DNA of 64,000 nt from positions 930,001 through 994,000 of the forward strand of contig CP087210.1 in NCBI GenBank assembly GCA_020912385.1, given 5' to 3'. The notes beneath the pieces are model-generated. The model worked only from the letters and a program-made list of their open reading frames with translations, made no database searches and had not been told where the DNA came from. Source of the stretch: Neofusicoccum parvum (lineage: Eukaryota > Ascomycota > Dothideomycetes > Botryosphaeriales > Botryosphaeriaceae). Below are positions 42,519 through 52,986 of the stretch, one piece after another; position 1 is the first letter of the stretch; every line of letters begins with the position of its first letter. A program made the position numbers and the translations under genes.

Positions 42519-44669
42519 ATGTGGTTTCTTTTCTGGTTGGGCATATGCCTTTTGGCATTTTGCTCGCAAGTTTTCTCAGCATCCTTGATGCATAATTTCA
42601 AAGACAACGTTCAGCACCTGCATCCGCGGACTATCGGCCTCGGAAGCCTTGGAATTGGCAACCTGTTCCATGGCGGCTCAGCTCCTCCCAATCCGTTGGC
42701 GCAGGTAGGAGAGGCAATTGATAATCTCAATCTCCCGATTCCCAAACTTGGATGCCTCTTCTCTAAAGATGCCCGGAACTGCTGGCGCGAAAATTTCAAC
42801 ATCCTCACTGATTTTGACGCACTGTTCCCCACCAGCGGGAAAACGGTCACTGTGGGTTCAAGCCAGGAGGACGGCACGCACCACGTTAACACTGACACGC
42901 GACACAGTACGACCTGGAGATCACAAACACTACGATGGCCCCTGACGGAGTAGAGCGTTTGATCATGGCCGTCAATGGCCAATATCCCGGACCGACGCTG
43001 ATCGCCAGTACGTACTCCCGTGTCTTCGAATGGTATCTTTCTGACACTTGACAGATTGGGGAGACACTATGGTCGTGAATGTAAAGAACAGCCTAGAGTA
43101 CAACGGCACAGGCCTTCACTTTCATGGGCTGAGACAGTTCGAATCGAACGGCGCTGATGGGACAAACGGTATCACCGAGTGCCCTATTGCTCCCGGCCAG
43201 ACCAAAACCTACACTTTCAAGTGCACGCAGCATGGCAGCTCGTAAGATCTCCTCTAGAAGATGCGTCTGACGAGGAATCCTAATTCTCCATAGATGGTAC
43301 CACTCGCACTACTCAGTGCAGTATTCTGACGGTGTTCTCGGCGGCATCATCATCAACGGTCCCGCTGACGCCAACTACGACGAAGATCTCGGGGTTTACA
43401 TGCTGTCTGACTGGTACTACACTCCTTCCTTCGCATTGGCCGAGGCCGCGAAACATTCGACGACCGGGCCTCCGAAGGCAGACAACGGCCTTATCAACGG
43501 AACCATGAAGAGCCCTGACGGAACGCTCGGAGCGTACAGCCAGATCCACGTCGAGAAGGGCCAAAGGTACAGGCTGCGGGTGATGAACACCGGCACCAAC
43601 GACCACTATCACTTCTCGATTGACGGCCACAACATGACGGTCATTGCTAGTGACTTCGTGCCGGTCGTGCCCTTCACGACCTCGTCTATTTCTCTTGGTG
43701 TCGGGCAGAGATACGACGTCATCATCACCGCGGACCAGGAAATCGACAATTACTGGATGCGCTCCGACCCTGACGTTGACTGCAGCGTCAACAATAATGC
43801 CGGCAACATCAAAGCAATCCTCCGCTACAACATGGCAGCCGCCAGTTCCGAGCCGGCCAGCACGCGACACGCAGAAATTCCCTCCGCCTGCGAGGACATG
43901 GCCGTGACACCCACCGTGGCGAACACGGTCCCGTCGGACGGATTCGCGGACGCCGTGCAGGGGCTGGAGATGAGCGTCAATATCACGCAGCAGAACGGCC
44001 CACTGATCCACTGGTACATCAACGGGTCCGCCACGGACATCGACTGGAGCTACCCGACGGTCCAGTACGTGCTGGACGGCAACACGTCCTCTTTCCCCAG
44101 CGAGATCAACCTGGTGCAGCTAGACGAGGCGGACCAGTGGTACTATTTTGTGCTACAGACGGCTCAAGGAAGCCCCGTCAACTTGCCGCATCCCATTCAC
44201 CTTCACGGTCACGTAAGCATACTCCTTTCCCTCAATGCTTGGAAGGAGACGTACCGATTACTGACCTTTCGCCTCCAGGACTTCTACGTCCTCGGCGCCG
44301 GCCCCGGCCTTTGGGACGGCAACATCGACTCCCTCCAATTCGACAACCCTCCCCGTCGTGACACGGCCATGCTTCCCGCAGGCGGCTACCTCATCTTGGT
44401 GAGCCCCCTTCGTAGAACAGCACCAAGGTCCTTGGAATACTGACCTTTGTTCCTCCTCGTAGGCTTTCCCGGCCGACAACCCCGGCGCATGGTTGATGCA
44501 CTGCCACATCCCATTCCACGTGGGCCAGGGCTTCTCACTGCAGTTTCTGGAGCGACAGAATGAGATCGAAGGCACAATGGACGTCGACGCTTACTCGTCT
44601 GGGTGCGCAACGTGGAAGGAGTATTACGATGGAACGCAGGTATATTCGCAGACGGATTCTGGACTGTAG
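42519..44669 (+). CDS. Secreted laccase (asco-laccase multicopper oxidase)
   Basis: Six exons (42519-42851, 42908-43007, 43055-43241, 43294-44212, 44279-44398, 44463-44669), introns 47-66 nt, 621 residues. Signal peptide at residues 1-20, then a ~65-residue propeptide-like region and the N-terminal RNCWRENFNILTDFD typical of ascomycete laccases. Copper ligands are complete: GLHFHGLRQ (L1), WYHSHYSVQY (L2), HPIHLHGHD (L3, split by an intron after HGH) and HCHIPFHVGQG (L4), with the T1 Cys-His in MHCHIPFH. The chain ends YSQTDSGL; a C-terminal DSGL/I/V that plugs the T2/T3 channel marks asco-laccases. The position ten residues after the T1 Cys appears to be Leu (SLQFLE), pointing to medium or high redox potential. 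The enzyme oxidises phenols with O2; roles include melanin, lignin or defence-compound oxidation. Confidence 0.96.
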
Positions 44670-44679
44670 AGTGGGAGAG

Positions 44680-44702
44680 GAAGAGAGAGAGAGGGGGGGG
44701 GA
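44680..44702 (+). repeat. GA dinucleotide plus G-run in the laccase 3' UTR
   Basis: (GA)n followed by about nine G residues just after the laccase stop codon. A short simple repeat, likely length-variable. Confidence 0.75.
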
Positions 44703-45093
44703 GTGGATTTGGGAAAAAGGTTTACACTATGTTCCTACTGTATATTTCCACACCCTGGAGCGGTCACACTTTTCTTCTTTGCTACTGTAAACTTGTAATA
44801 GTAATAAGATGATATATTTTCCCCCCTCTGCAACAGTTCGTCTATGAAATTCCATGCATGTGAATGATCTTGACCTTAACAGCCCGCTTGTCAACCCGAA
44901 ATTTCGCCCTAAAATGAACACGATGCTAATTTTCTTTGAAATGGTATGACGCGGCTAAATTTTCTCGAAATCCAAATGGTGGTGTTCGCCAATACAATTC
45001 CAATTGGCGGAGCTATACCAATAGCCTTCAGACCCGCTCATATGACTATCAACAGATAAAATGCTGTTGCACAAGGTGATGCAAAATTGGGAT
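44703..45093. other. Intergenic, convergent 3' ends
   Basis: AT-rich 3' flank between laccase and the TED1-like gene. Contains AATAGTAATAAG-type A-rich sequence suitable for polyadenylation. No gene seen. Confidence 0.5.
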
Positions 45094-46605
45094 CTAGTCC
45101 TTCTTCGTGGCTCCCTTGTCAACAAATCCTTCGGTAGGGAATCTTGCTCTCCGCGTTTGGGCCACAGCACGTAGACAGAGGCCGCCAGCCAGAAGCCCCA
45201 CGGTGATAAGGTCCACGATGTGTACTGCCCACCAGATATGCTGGACGCCGGCGCTACACATCATGACGTCGGACCGCCACTCTCCAAGTCCCTCATCGAA
45301 CCACACACTGAGCAGACCGGCATAGCCTCCGTACTCGCCCATCATGCTCCTGAGGGTCAGCTCCCGGACACCAGGCAAGTCGGCCTCCTGGACCAATGCA
45401 GCGGCATCTTTCCAGGGAGCGGCTTTCCAGGCGTCTCCATCCCGAGGACGGTGGTGGTAGACGTCGCAGCCTTCGTGGTCGTGGCCGGTTACGATGAGGC
45501 CATTGCGGCCCATGCCGCGGGCCGGGGCGGAGGGATCGCCACTCATACCGAATATGCCCTGGAGCACGCCTTCGGAAGCATGGTCGCTAATGTGATTCTG
45601 CTCTTTAACCCCACCACCCTCATCATCATTAAAGTAGTCGAAGAAGGGAGCATCAACGCACACGCCGGCCTCCTTGTGCAAGGGGATGTGGGTGAGCAGG
45701 AGAGTGAATGTGGAGCGGTCCTCGACCGGGTGGGAGCGGTGGATGGCGTCGTTTATGAAGTCGTAGGTCTGGCCCTGGAGGTCTTCGTCCAGGGCGGGGG
45801 TGTCTAGATTCATGCTGTTGAGGACGATGACACGGAGCTCCGGGTGCACGTCTGGGGCGGAGAGATTGACGCTGGACAGGCGGAAGGTGGTCTCCCAGTT
45901 CACAGGGCCGAATTGGCGCTCGAAACGGGAGATGCGCTCCTCGCTGATGTCGCCGGCGTAGCCAATGTCGTGGTTGCCGGCGATGTTGATGATGCGCCTC
46001 TTCCAGGCGGGATCAGCACCTACTTCCTCGACGCGCGGGGTTTGGGTGATCTGGTCGTCGACCTTGGCCCCATGACGGAAGACCCTGTGCCAGAAGCGCC
46101 AGCTCCTTCGCTCAAACTCGTCGTCGTCAATCCACTGGCTGCCCAGCAAGTCGCCCAGGACAGAGACATGGGTGGGCTCGGACCACCAGTATAGCGTGCG
46201 GTATATGTGGGCGAGATAGTAGTCGTTTCCGACGAGGTCGAGGCGCTTGCGGTAGCCGTTCAGAAGGCGCGGCAGGTCGTCGTGCAACACGGCTTCGGCG
46301 GCGGTGCGAGCAGCTTCCACAAGGCCGTTGGCGTCGACATTGGCGCGGAAGGCCTGGAGGCCGGGGAAGACTGGGTTGTCGGGGTCGGGCAGCGACGAGT
46401 CGCCCTCAATCTGCGGGTCTCCCAGAGCCAGCAGGCGGAAAGGGGCTACTGTTTCGTGGTGTCGCGCATCGCTGCCGTGCTGGTAGACGGGGCGGGGGAA
46501 GTGGCAGGCGTGAAACAGCGGATACAGATACAAGTACAGCGAAGCAATGGCGGCCAGAGGGAACAGGCCGCGGCCGAGGCGGAGGGCGATGTCAGGAATT
46601 GACAT
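45094..46605 (-). CDS. TED1: TED1-like ER calcineurin-type phosphoesterase
   Basis: Intronless, 503 residues from the ATG at 46605; the frame is open further upstream but has no ATG there. A membrane segment near the start (LAAIASLYLYLYPLFHACHF) and one near the end (VHIVDLITVGLLAGGLCL) frame a lumenal calcineurin-like domain. Metal-ligand motifs occur in order: LALGDPQIEGD, VLGDLLGSQW, NIAGNHD, LLTHIPLHKEAG and VTGHDHEGCD. The DLVGNDYYLAHIYRTLYWW segment is characteristic of yeast Ted1 and its fungal relatives. Ted1 removes ethanolamine phosphate from the second mannose of the GPI glycan in the ER, allowing Emp24-dependent export of GPI-anchored proteins; the sister enzyme Cdc1 acts on the first mannose. 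The C-terminus (after the last helix) is short and basic, ending TKKD, which may serve as a dilysine-like ER signal although the spacing is not canonical. Confidence 0.88.
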   Translation of the reverse strand: MSIPDIALRLGRGLFPLAAIASLYLYLYPLFHACHFPRPVYQHGSDARHHETVAPFRLLALGDPQIEGDSSLPDPDNPVFPGLQAFRANVDANGLVEAARTAAEAVLHDDLPRLLNGYRKRLDLVGNDYYLAHIYRTLYWWSEPTHVSVLGDLLGSQWIDDDEFERRSWRFWHRVFRHGAKVDDQITQTPRVEEVGADPAWKRRIINIAGNHDIGYAGDISEERISRFERQFGPVNWETTFRLSSVNLSAPDVHPELRVIVLNSMNLDTPALDEDLQGQTYDFINDAIHRSHPVEDRSTFTLLLTHIPLHKEAGVCVDAPFFDYFNDDEGGGVKEQNHISDHASEGVLQGIFGMSGDPSAPARGMGRNGLIVTGHDHEGCDVYHHRPRDGDAWKAAPWKDAAALVQEADLPGVRELTLRSMMGEYGGYAGLLSVWFDEGLGEWRSDVMMCSAGVQHIWWAVHIVDLITVGLLAGGLCLRAVAQTRRARFPTEGFVDKGATKKD

Positions 46606-47291
46606 GGAGAGACATGGTGGCTCTCGCAGCTGGAGTGGCCCGCGAAGAAGGTGAGGCGGCCCAGGGTCCTCGGTAGTGCCGCGTGCCGGGTCCGCTGCGC
46701 CCGCCGTAGAGACGCCTAGTACGGCCGCCGACACGCGCCGCCTGCGCCGCTGCGCTCGCCCTGCTGTGCCCGCCCACGACGCTGCCTCAGCACTCCACGA
46801 TGCCCATCCGCCGGCTGCCGTCCACCCACCCACCGCCGCTGTCTTCACGCCTGACCAGTCCGTCCGACGCTCTGGGCGTGCGTGTTTCCACTGGCCGCTC
46901 GATGGCGGAGTCTAATCGGCTTTCGCGTGCAGCCGAACTGCCAGCTCTCTGCGCACACGCTTGACGCCTTACTAGCTCGTAGACCGGAGAGCCTCTCCCC
47001 TTCTGCAGTGCTGCATTGGCTCGCTCCACAGCCCACAATGAGATTCTAGGGAATAGCTGTCGTTGCGACATGACCCCACCTTTGATCAATCCAGGTGCCG
47101 CGCTTATCTGTCAACCTTGCGTGCTCTCTCTTATTGCCACGATGACTATCTTCCGAGTCGGCCATTTCGTCCTCCTGGCCGGGATACACCGAAGATGAAC
47201 GGTGCGATAAGCCCGCCAGTGTTGCTGGTCTTATTTCTTGCATCTGCCACGCTTTCTTCGACGCTTTGCGACGCCTGACCTGACTTCGAAC
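46606..47291. other. Divergent promoter region of TED1 and the NCS1 permease
   Basis: 686 bp, GC-rich next to TED1 and less so towards the permease. No supported gene. Confidence 0.55.
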
Positions 47292-49178
47292 ATGACAAGT
47301 CTGACCAACAGATTGCGCGTCTCGCTTCAGGCCAAAGGTGCCGAAGAAGCCCATGGCGCCGATGCCTGGCTTGATAACGATGATCTCAGGTAATGCCTTC
47401 TCTTCCCCGGCCGCCATCATGCTCATCGCCATTCTGCAGACCCTTGAAACTCTCAGACCGATCTTGGACTGGTACGACGTACACTGTTTTTTGGTTCAGT
47501 GCTGTAGCCACAGTCTCGAACTGGTATGCCGCCTCCTCCGCCCAAGAGCTCGGCCTGAGCATGTGGGAGAGCATAGTCTGCTCGTTCGCCGGCCAGATCT
47601 TGATTGCCTTTGTCATCGTGTTGAATGGTCGCGCCGGCGCCAAATATCATGTTGGCTACCCCATCCTGAATCGTGCTGCTTTCGGTATATTCGGGTAAGC
47701 CACGCCGTCTTTCTATAAACCGCTCCGCCTTCTAAACCCTCGTAGAGCATGGTGGCCCACTTTCAACCGCGCCGTCATGGCAATTGTATGGAACGGTGTC
47801 AACGGCGTTGCCGGAGGCCAGTGTATCTACGTCATGCTGCACGCCTTGACTCCCAAGATCGCGGATCTACCAAACATCATGAGTGCTGGCTCTGCAATTG
47901 ACACTGGGAACTTCATCGGCTGCATCATCTTCTGGATCGTCACTGCTGCTTTCCTCATCCGTCCCATTCCAAAGATGCGTGTCCTAGTCTACGCAAAACT
48001 AGCTGTGTATGTACGCTTGGTCCCGGCGCCGCTTACTCTTTAACTGATTCGTCAAGCTTTGTGGTCTCTGCCATCGCCTTCTGTGCCTGGAGTTTGACCT
48101 TGGCTGGTGGTATCGGTCCTGTGGCTCGCCAGCCTGGCACTGCAAAAGGTTCTGCAAAGAAGTGGCTCATCATCCGCTTCATCACGCTCGGCGCAGCCAA
48201 CTGTGCCACTTTTGCGTCTAATGCGGCAGACTTCCAGCGATACGCCAAAAAGCCGCGAGACGTTATTCTAGGGAACATTCTTGGCTTTCCGCTAAGCAAC
48301 CTTATTGTCAGCATTGTAGGGAACCTTGTCGGCTCGAGCAGCCAGCTTGTCTTTGGATCCATCATTTGGAACCCTCTCTCATATTTGGACATGCTCCAAA
48401 CCTCCAACTACACGTCTGCAAACCGAGCTGGTTGCTTCTTCATTGCTGGATGTTTTGCATACAGCGCCATTTTCAGTTCCATATTTGAGAATAGTTTACC
48501 TGCAGGTGAGTCCTGGGTTTCGCCTTTCAAGCTATTGGCAACTGATATCATGTAGGAAACGATCTTGCTGCCCTTTTCCCAAAATACATTTCCGTGCGGA
48601 AAGGATTCTTCATCTGTGCCGTGGTTTCTTTCCTGATAAACCCCTGGTACTTGCTTGGAAGCGCCTCCATCTTCATCTCTTTTCTATCGTCGTACCAAAT
48701 CTTCCTATCAGCCATCACCGGTATCCTCCTCTGCCACTACTACATCATCACCCGTGGCTACCTGGCTATTGACGATCTTTACACCTCGCGTAAAGATGGC
48801 GTTTACTACTACACGCGCGGTTGGAACTGGCGCGCTTACTGTGCTTACATCATCGCCATCATCCCCAACTTCTACGGATTCCTCAACAACATGGGCGTAA
48901 GCGCTCCGACCGGAGTCACCAGAGCCTACTATTTTGCTTATTGGATCGGAGTGGCTTTAAGTTTTGGGATATACTGGGTCCTAAATTACCTGTGGCCGCC
49001 CGCTCTGCGCTTCCCCCTGAGAGAATGGAGGGAGCCAAGAGATTATGTCCGACCGGAAGAGCTCGGCATGGTGATCGAAGGCAGGCTGGGACCCGCTGTG
49101 GGTGATGTGGAGAACAGCATGGACGCCGAGAAAGGGATGAAAGAGGATGGCGTGCGGAGCGTGAGCAGAGAGGTCTGA
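47292..49178 (+). CDS. NCS1 permease (uracil/allantoin/nucleobase Fur-type)
   Basis: Five exons (47292-47389, 47440-47694, 47746-48006, 48057-48505, 48556-49178), all introns 50-51 nt, 561 residues. Short hydrophilic N-terminus, then the family start RPLKLSDRSWTGTTYTVFWF. About 12 membrane segments follow. Fur-type marks include SNWYAASSAQELGLSMW, YHVGYPILNRAAFGIFGAWW, MAIVWNGVNGVAGGQCIYVM, ASNAADFQRYAKKPRD, WNPLSYLDMLQ, and NDLAALFPKYISVRKGFF. It should bring nucleobases or related compounds (uracil, uridine, allantoin or similar) into the cell by proton symport at the plasma membrane. The exact substrate within the Fur branch cannot be read from the sequence. The C-terminal tail is acidic with Lys residues, a usual site for ubiquitin-dependent endocytosis. 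The third acceptor is AAG; frame and homology favour it. Confidence 0.93.
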
Positions 49179-49659
49179 CAGGGCTTTGATCTGCACAGAA
49201 CGAGCCCGCGCGTGTCCTCTCTGACCGCCCTCACCAGCAGGAAGTGAGAGCTACAAGTAGTCCCAAATGCGCATCAGCTTATTCTGATAAAGTGGCGCCT
49301 GAAATATCCGGCAAGCTCCTTGACCCCCACTCACTCGAGCGCAGTGAACATTGGCGGCGAGGTCTTTGGGTACGTACTCCATCGAATCCGGCAAGGGTGG
49401 AAGATCGCCTTGTCAAACTTCTTCGTTGGGGAATGGTGCGAGTCAGTGTTGCAGCCGAGGCCGCCCTGCACCAGCCCGCGCTAATATTTTGGATGTCTTG
49501 GCCGCGCAGTGCGGGGATAATTGTATCCGCGCGGCACAGGGGCGGAGAAGGTACTTATAGGCTCGCCAGGTCTTCCGTATTACACCATCTGCCGTTTTAT
49601 ATCCATTGCTCTTGTCTTGTCCCAATTGCCGTCGAATTTGCGTCTTCCTTTGCATCACC
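49179..49659. other. Intergenic region with promoter of the SDR gene
   Basis: 480 bp. A TTTTATATCC element at about 49594-49603, some 60 bp before the SDR ATG, is a TATA candidate. No gene. Confidence 0.45.
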
Positions 49660-50579
49660 ATGGCGACCATTCTTGAAGGTGTTGCTTTCATCACTGGAGC
49701 CGGCTCTGGTACGTGGCTGGATCGGGAAATCTTGAAAGAAACCGGCAATTAACGGAAGCCATCCGGAACAGGAATCGGGCAGGCTACATCCTACTCGCTT
49801 GCAAAGCATGGCGTGAAGCAACTCGCACTAACGGACATCAATACAAGCGCTCTCCAAACCACAGTCGACGAGCTGAATCAGCGCCACGGCGCTTCGCTCC
49901 AGATCCTAGCCCTGCAAGTGGACGTGTCAAATGAAGAGTCCGTCGAAGCCGGCGTCTCTCAAACAGTCTCGAGATTTGGCCGCATCGACTTCGCCGTGAA
50001 CTGTGCCGGCGTGACCGGCACCCTGGGCGGCAGTCCAGACGTGACCTTGGAGCAGTGGAACAAGCACCTCTCGGTCAACCTGACGGGCGTGTGGTTGTGC
50101 CAGCGGGCCGAGATACGGCAGATGCTGCAGCAGGAGCCGCGCGGCGAGCGGTACGGACGTGGCAGCATCATCAACGTCTCGTCCGTCCACGGCTTCGCAT
50201 CTTCGCCTTCGTACGTTGCCGCCGGCGCTTACGTTTCGGCCAAGCATGCGGTTGTCGGCCTGACGCGCACTGAGGCAACGCTGTACGGGTCCAAGGGCAT
50301 CAGGATAAATGCCATCTGCCCAGGCTATATCGATACGCCGCTCCTGGATGCGGCGAAGACCAAGACTGGTCTTATCGAGAAGATTGTGAACGAGAACACG
50401 GCTGTGAAGAGGCTGGGAACCATGGAGGAGGTGGGAGATTCAATCATGTTCCTGGCTAGTCCATTGAGCTCGTACATGGTCGGCTCGTCTATGCTTGTTG
50501 ACGGGTAAGTAGTGTGGCGGGATGCTGTGTAAGAGACTTTGAGTGCTGATCGAATTCTAGTGGCTACACTGCGCAGTGA
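49660..50579 (+). CDS. Short-chain dehydrogenase/reductase (classical SDR)
   Basis: Three exons (49660-49708, 49772-50504, 50561-50579), 266 residues. The first exon stops inside the cofactor loop; joined, it reads T12-GAGSG-I-G19 (TGxxxGIG). Other SDR marks are the Asp at the end of strand 2 (ALTDIN, favouring NAD(H)), VNCAGVTGT, the catalytic Ser in IINVSSVHG and Y170-VSAK-174 (YxxxK), then INAICPGYIDTPLL. The last exon encodes only GYTAQ, the standard SDR ending after VDGG. It is a cytosolic oxidoreductase of unknown substrate; similar fungal enzymes act on sugars, polyols or secondary-metabolite ketones. No other pathway gene lies next to it, so a cluster role is not indicated. Confidence 0.92.
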
Positions 50580-51101
50580 AGGGCGGTGGGCGAGGAATGG
50601 GAAGTTGTGGCGAAACGTCAAGGAAAATCAAACCGATCCGCACAGAGATAAAAGCTGCATCATCAGCAGGTGCCTGAGAGAATATCATGCAATTCTGCGA
50701 AAGTGATAGCACATGTTCAAGTGAACAAGACAACCTTTGGTCATAAACTTCTAACCGCTGCTGTCTAGCTCTGCTGTGGGGACACTCGCCTCCGTGGTTT
50801 GGCTCGAAGTTTGGCTCGTCTCTGCCACTTTCGAAATCGCATCCTTGAGCAATATGCGGGTAAGAAGGGTGAGACATTAGCGACCAGGTGAGAGAAGGGA
50901 AATGCTCCAGGACACGAGCGGAGAAAAAGACGCTACGCACTAGCGCTGCAGATCAGCCGTGCATCACCTCGCGAATTCTTGCTTCAGCCCTACGCGTCTG
51001 CCGCCAAAAACATCTCCACCAGCGCCTATACCCTCTCTCGCCCTTCCCTCCCCTGCCACTCCCGCCCCGGCCTGCCCCGCTCGCAACCAGCCGTCGTCGC
51101 A
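50580..51101. other. Intergenic region
   Basis: 522 bp between SDR and RRP41, same strand. The last ~100 bp are pyrimidine-rich (CCCTCTCTCGCCC), a usual fungal leader pattern. No gene. Confidence 0.55.
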
Positions 51102-51948
51102 ATGCCCCTCGACACGTCGTCCTACTCGCTCGCCCTGCTGCGCCTGGATGGTCGTCGCTGGAACGAGCTCCGCCGCATCCACGCTCAGATCAGCACCCAA
51201 GCCGCCGCCGACGGCTCGTCCTACCTGGAGATGGGCAACACCAAGGTCGTGTGCACCGTGATGGGCCCGTATGAGGGCCGTCGAGCGGGCGGCGCCGCCG
51301 GTGCCCAGCGCGAAGGCGAGGCGAAGATCGAGGTCGAGATTGGCTTTGCGGGCTTCAGCGGCATCGAGAGGAAGAGGAGGGGCCGCGGCGACAAGTGAGT
51401 AGCTCTCCACAGCCACGCAGCTTCCTGCCACCGTCCCAATGGCTGCTGACACGCACCTGCGATCCCCCAGACGCACCGCCGAGATGCAACACACGCTCGT
51501 CCAAGCCTTCGCGTCGACCCTGCACACCCAGCGCTACCCGCACAGCACAATCTCGATATCGCTGCACATCTTGTCGCAGGACGGCTCGCTGCTGGCCGCC
51601 TGCCTCAATGCAGCCACCCTCGCCCTCGTCGACGCCGGTATCCCCATGAGCGACTACCTCGTCGCATGCACCGCCGGCTCCACCGCCTCGTACTCGACAA
51701 ACGACGAGCAGGCCGATCCGCTGCTCGACCTCAACACTCTCGAAGAAAATGAGCTGCCCTTTCTGACAATCGGCTGCTTGGGTCAGAGCGAGGAGGTCAG
51801 CGTATTGATCATGGAGACCAAGGTGCAGATGAGCAGGCTGGAGTCCATGCTGGCCGTCGGCGTCGACGGCTGCAAGCGTGTGCGGGACATTCTTGATGGA
51901 GTGGTGAGAACGCATGGAAAAAGGATGCTGGAAGCTACATCGAGCTGA
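51102..51948 (+). CDS. RRP41: Exosome core subunit RRP41 (SKI6), RNase PH fold
   Basis: Two exons (51102-51394, 51471-51948), intron 76 nt, 256 residues, the normal length. N-terminal RLDGRRWNELRRIHAQI, then GSSYLEMGNTKVVCTVMGP, FSGIERKRRGRGDKRTAEMQ, and the second half of the RNase PH fold with HILSQDGSLLAACLNAATLALVDAGIPM. Rrp41 pairs with Rrp45 in the six-membered ring of the RNA exosome, present in nucleus and cytoplasm, and lines the channel that leads RNA to Rrp44. In eukaryotes the ring is catalytically silent, and Rrp41 contributes RNA contacts through the arginine-rich strand seen here. A Gly/Ala-rich insertion (RRAGGAAGAQREGE) lengthens the loop after the second strand, as in other fungi. 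Confidence 0.96.
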
Positions 51949-52986
51949 GATACGATGTGTGCCAATCACTCTAAAGTTCAAACGGAGGAATTATCCCACA
52001 CCAAGCGGAAAGAGGCCGGTGTCTTCGCAGGAATGGGGAGGGCAATTCGCGGTGCAATCTCGGCTGAGATGCTCTACTGAGGAGCAGCCCCAGAGGTATA
52101 CGACCTGGAAAAGGTCAATGTTGGTGCACAAAAGCACCGATTGCCGCCTCTAACAAGTGACGCAGGCAAGATGCCAGATGAGGGGACGGTGATAGAGCAT
52201 GATAAGGAGCGAAAAGATATATGTAACCAATAGAATCTCCAAGATTTAGATATCTGCAAGATGTTGTGAACCCTGGCATATCTCTCATCTCTCATCGTCT
52301 TGTGCAAACATGGCCTCGATTGGTATGCAGGTCACAGTATAAGGCTGAACGCAAATCGTGGGAAAGCCCAAAATGTCTTCAATTCCAACACCTCCTCACA
52401 CCCGTCAACCCTTAGACTACAAGACATCTAGCTGTGAAAAACAAAAAAGGACTTGCGGTGATGTACACTTTGTCGACTACTTGCGCGCGACTAAAGAATG
52501 AAAACGAGAGACATGAACAATCAGGGTGAGGTACTACAAGCGCCCGCTAGATGCTCAGATGTAAAATCTTCGTCGCGTCAGAAACTTTCATGGTATCATC
52601 AACGTAGATGGCGGAGAGAGAGGTCGAAAGAAAAGCCAGCGGAGGAAAAGAGAAAGCGAGAAAAGGGTAGAAGAGGGAAAGAAGAGCACAAACGCCAATC
52701 CCAATGCGGACCAAAGATCAAAAGACAGTGACCGCGTGGAAGTGAAAACACACAGGAACCACGAAAACGAACCCCACTCTTTCTTGCCAGACGCCAGGCC
52801 AGACCCTTGTGTATACATGGCCGTATGATGATTAAAATAACAACGTGTGCGCTGCCGCCAAAGACGCTTCTACCGGCTCTTTTCCCAAGTCCTCTCAGCC
52901 GTCGCTGAGTCGTGAATTTTTCGTGGAAGGAGACATGGCGCTCATCTCTCCGATCGTCGACTGTTCGTTCGTTTCTTCAAATATTC
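51949..52986. other. Intergenic, convergent 3' ends
   Basis: About 1 kb between RRP41 and the F-box gene. An AG-rich tract lies at 52606-52690 (GAGAGAGGTCGAAAGAAAAG and similar), the only compositional feature. No supported gene. Confidence 0.55.

Noticed and set aside
45094..46848. Longer start for the TED1-like protein
   Set aside because: Upstream in-frame codons lack an ATG (only GTG) and are Ala/Arg/Gly-rich; the ATG at 46605 directly precedes the conserved hydrophobic segment.
47292..51948. Permease and SDR as a small metabolic gene cluster
   Set aside because: Neighbours are unrelated housekeeping genes, no regulator or backbone enzyme is present, so cluster function is not supported.
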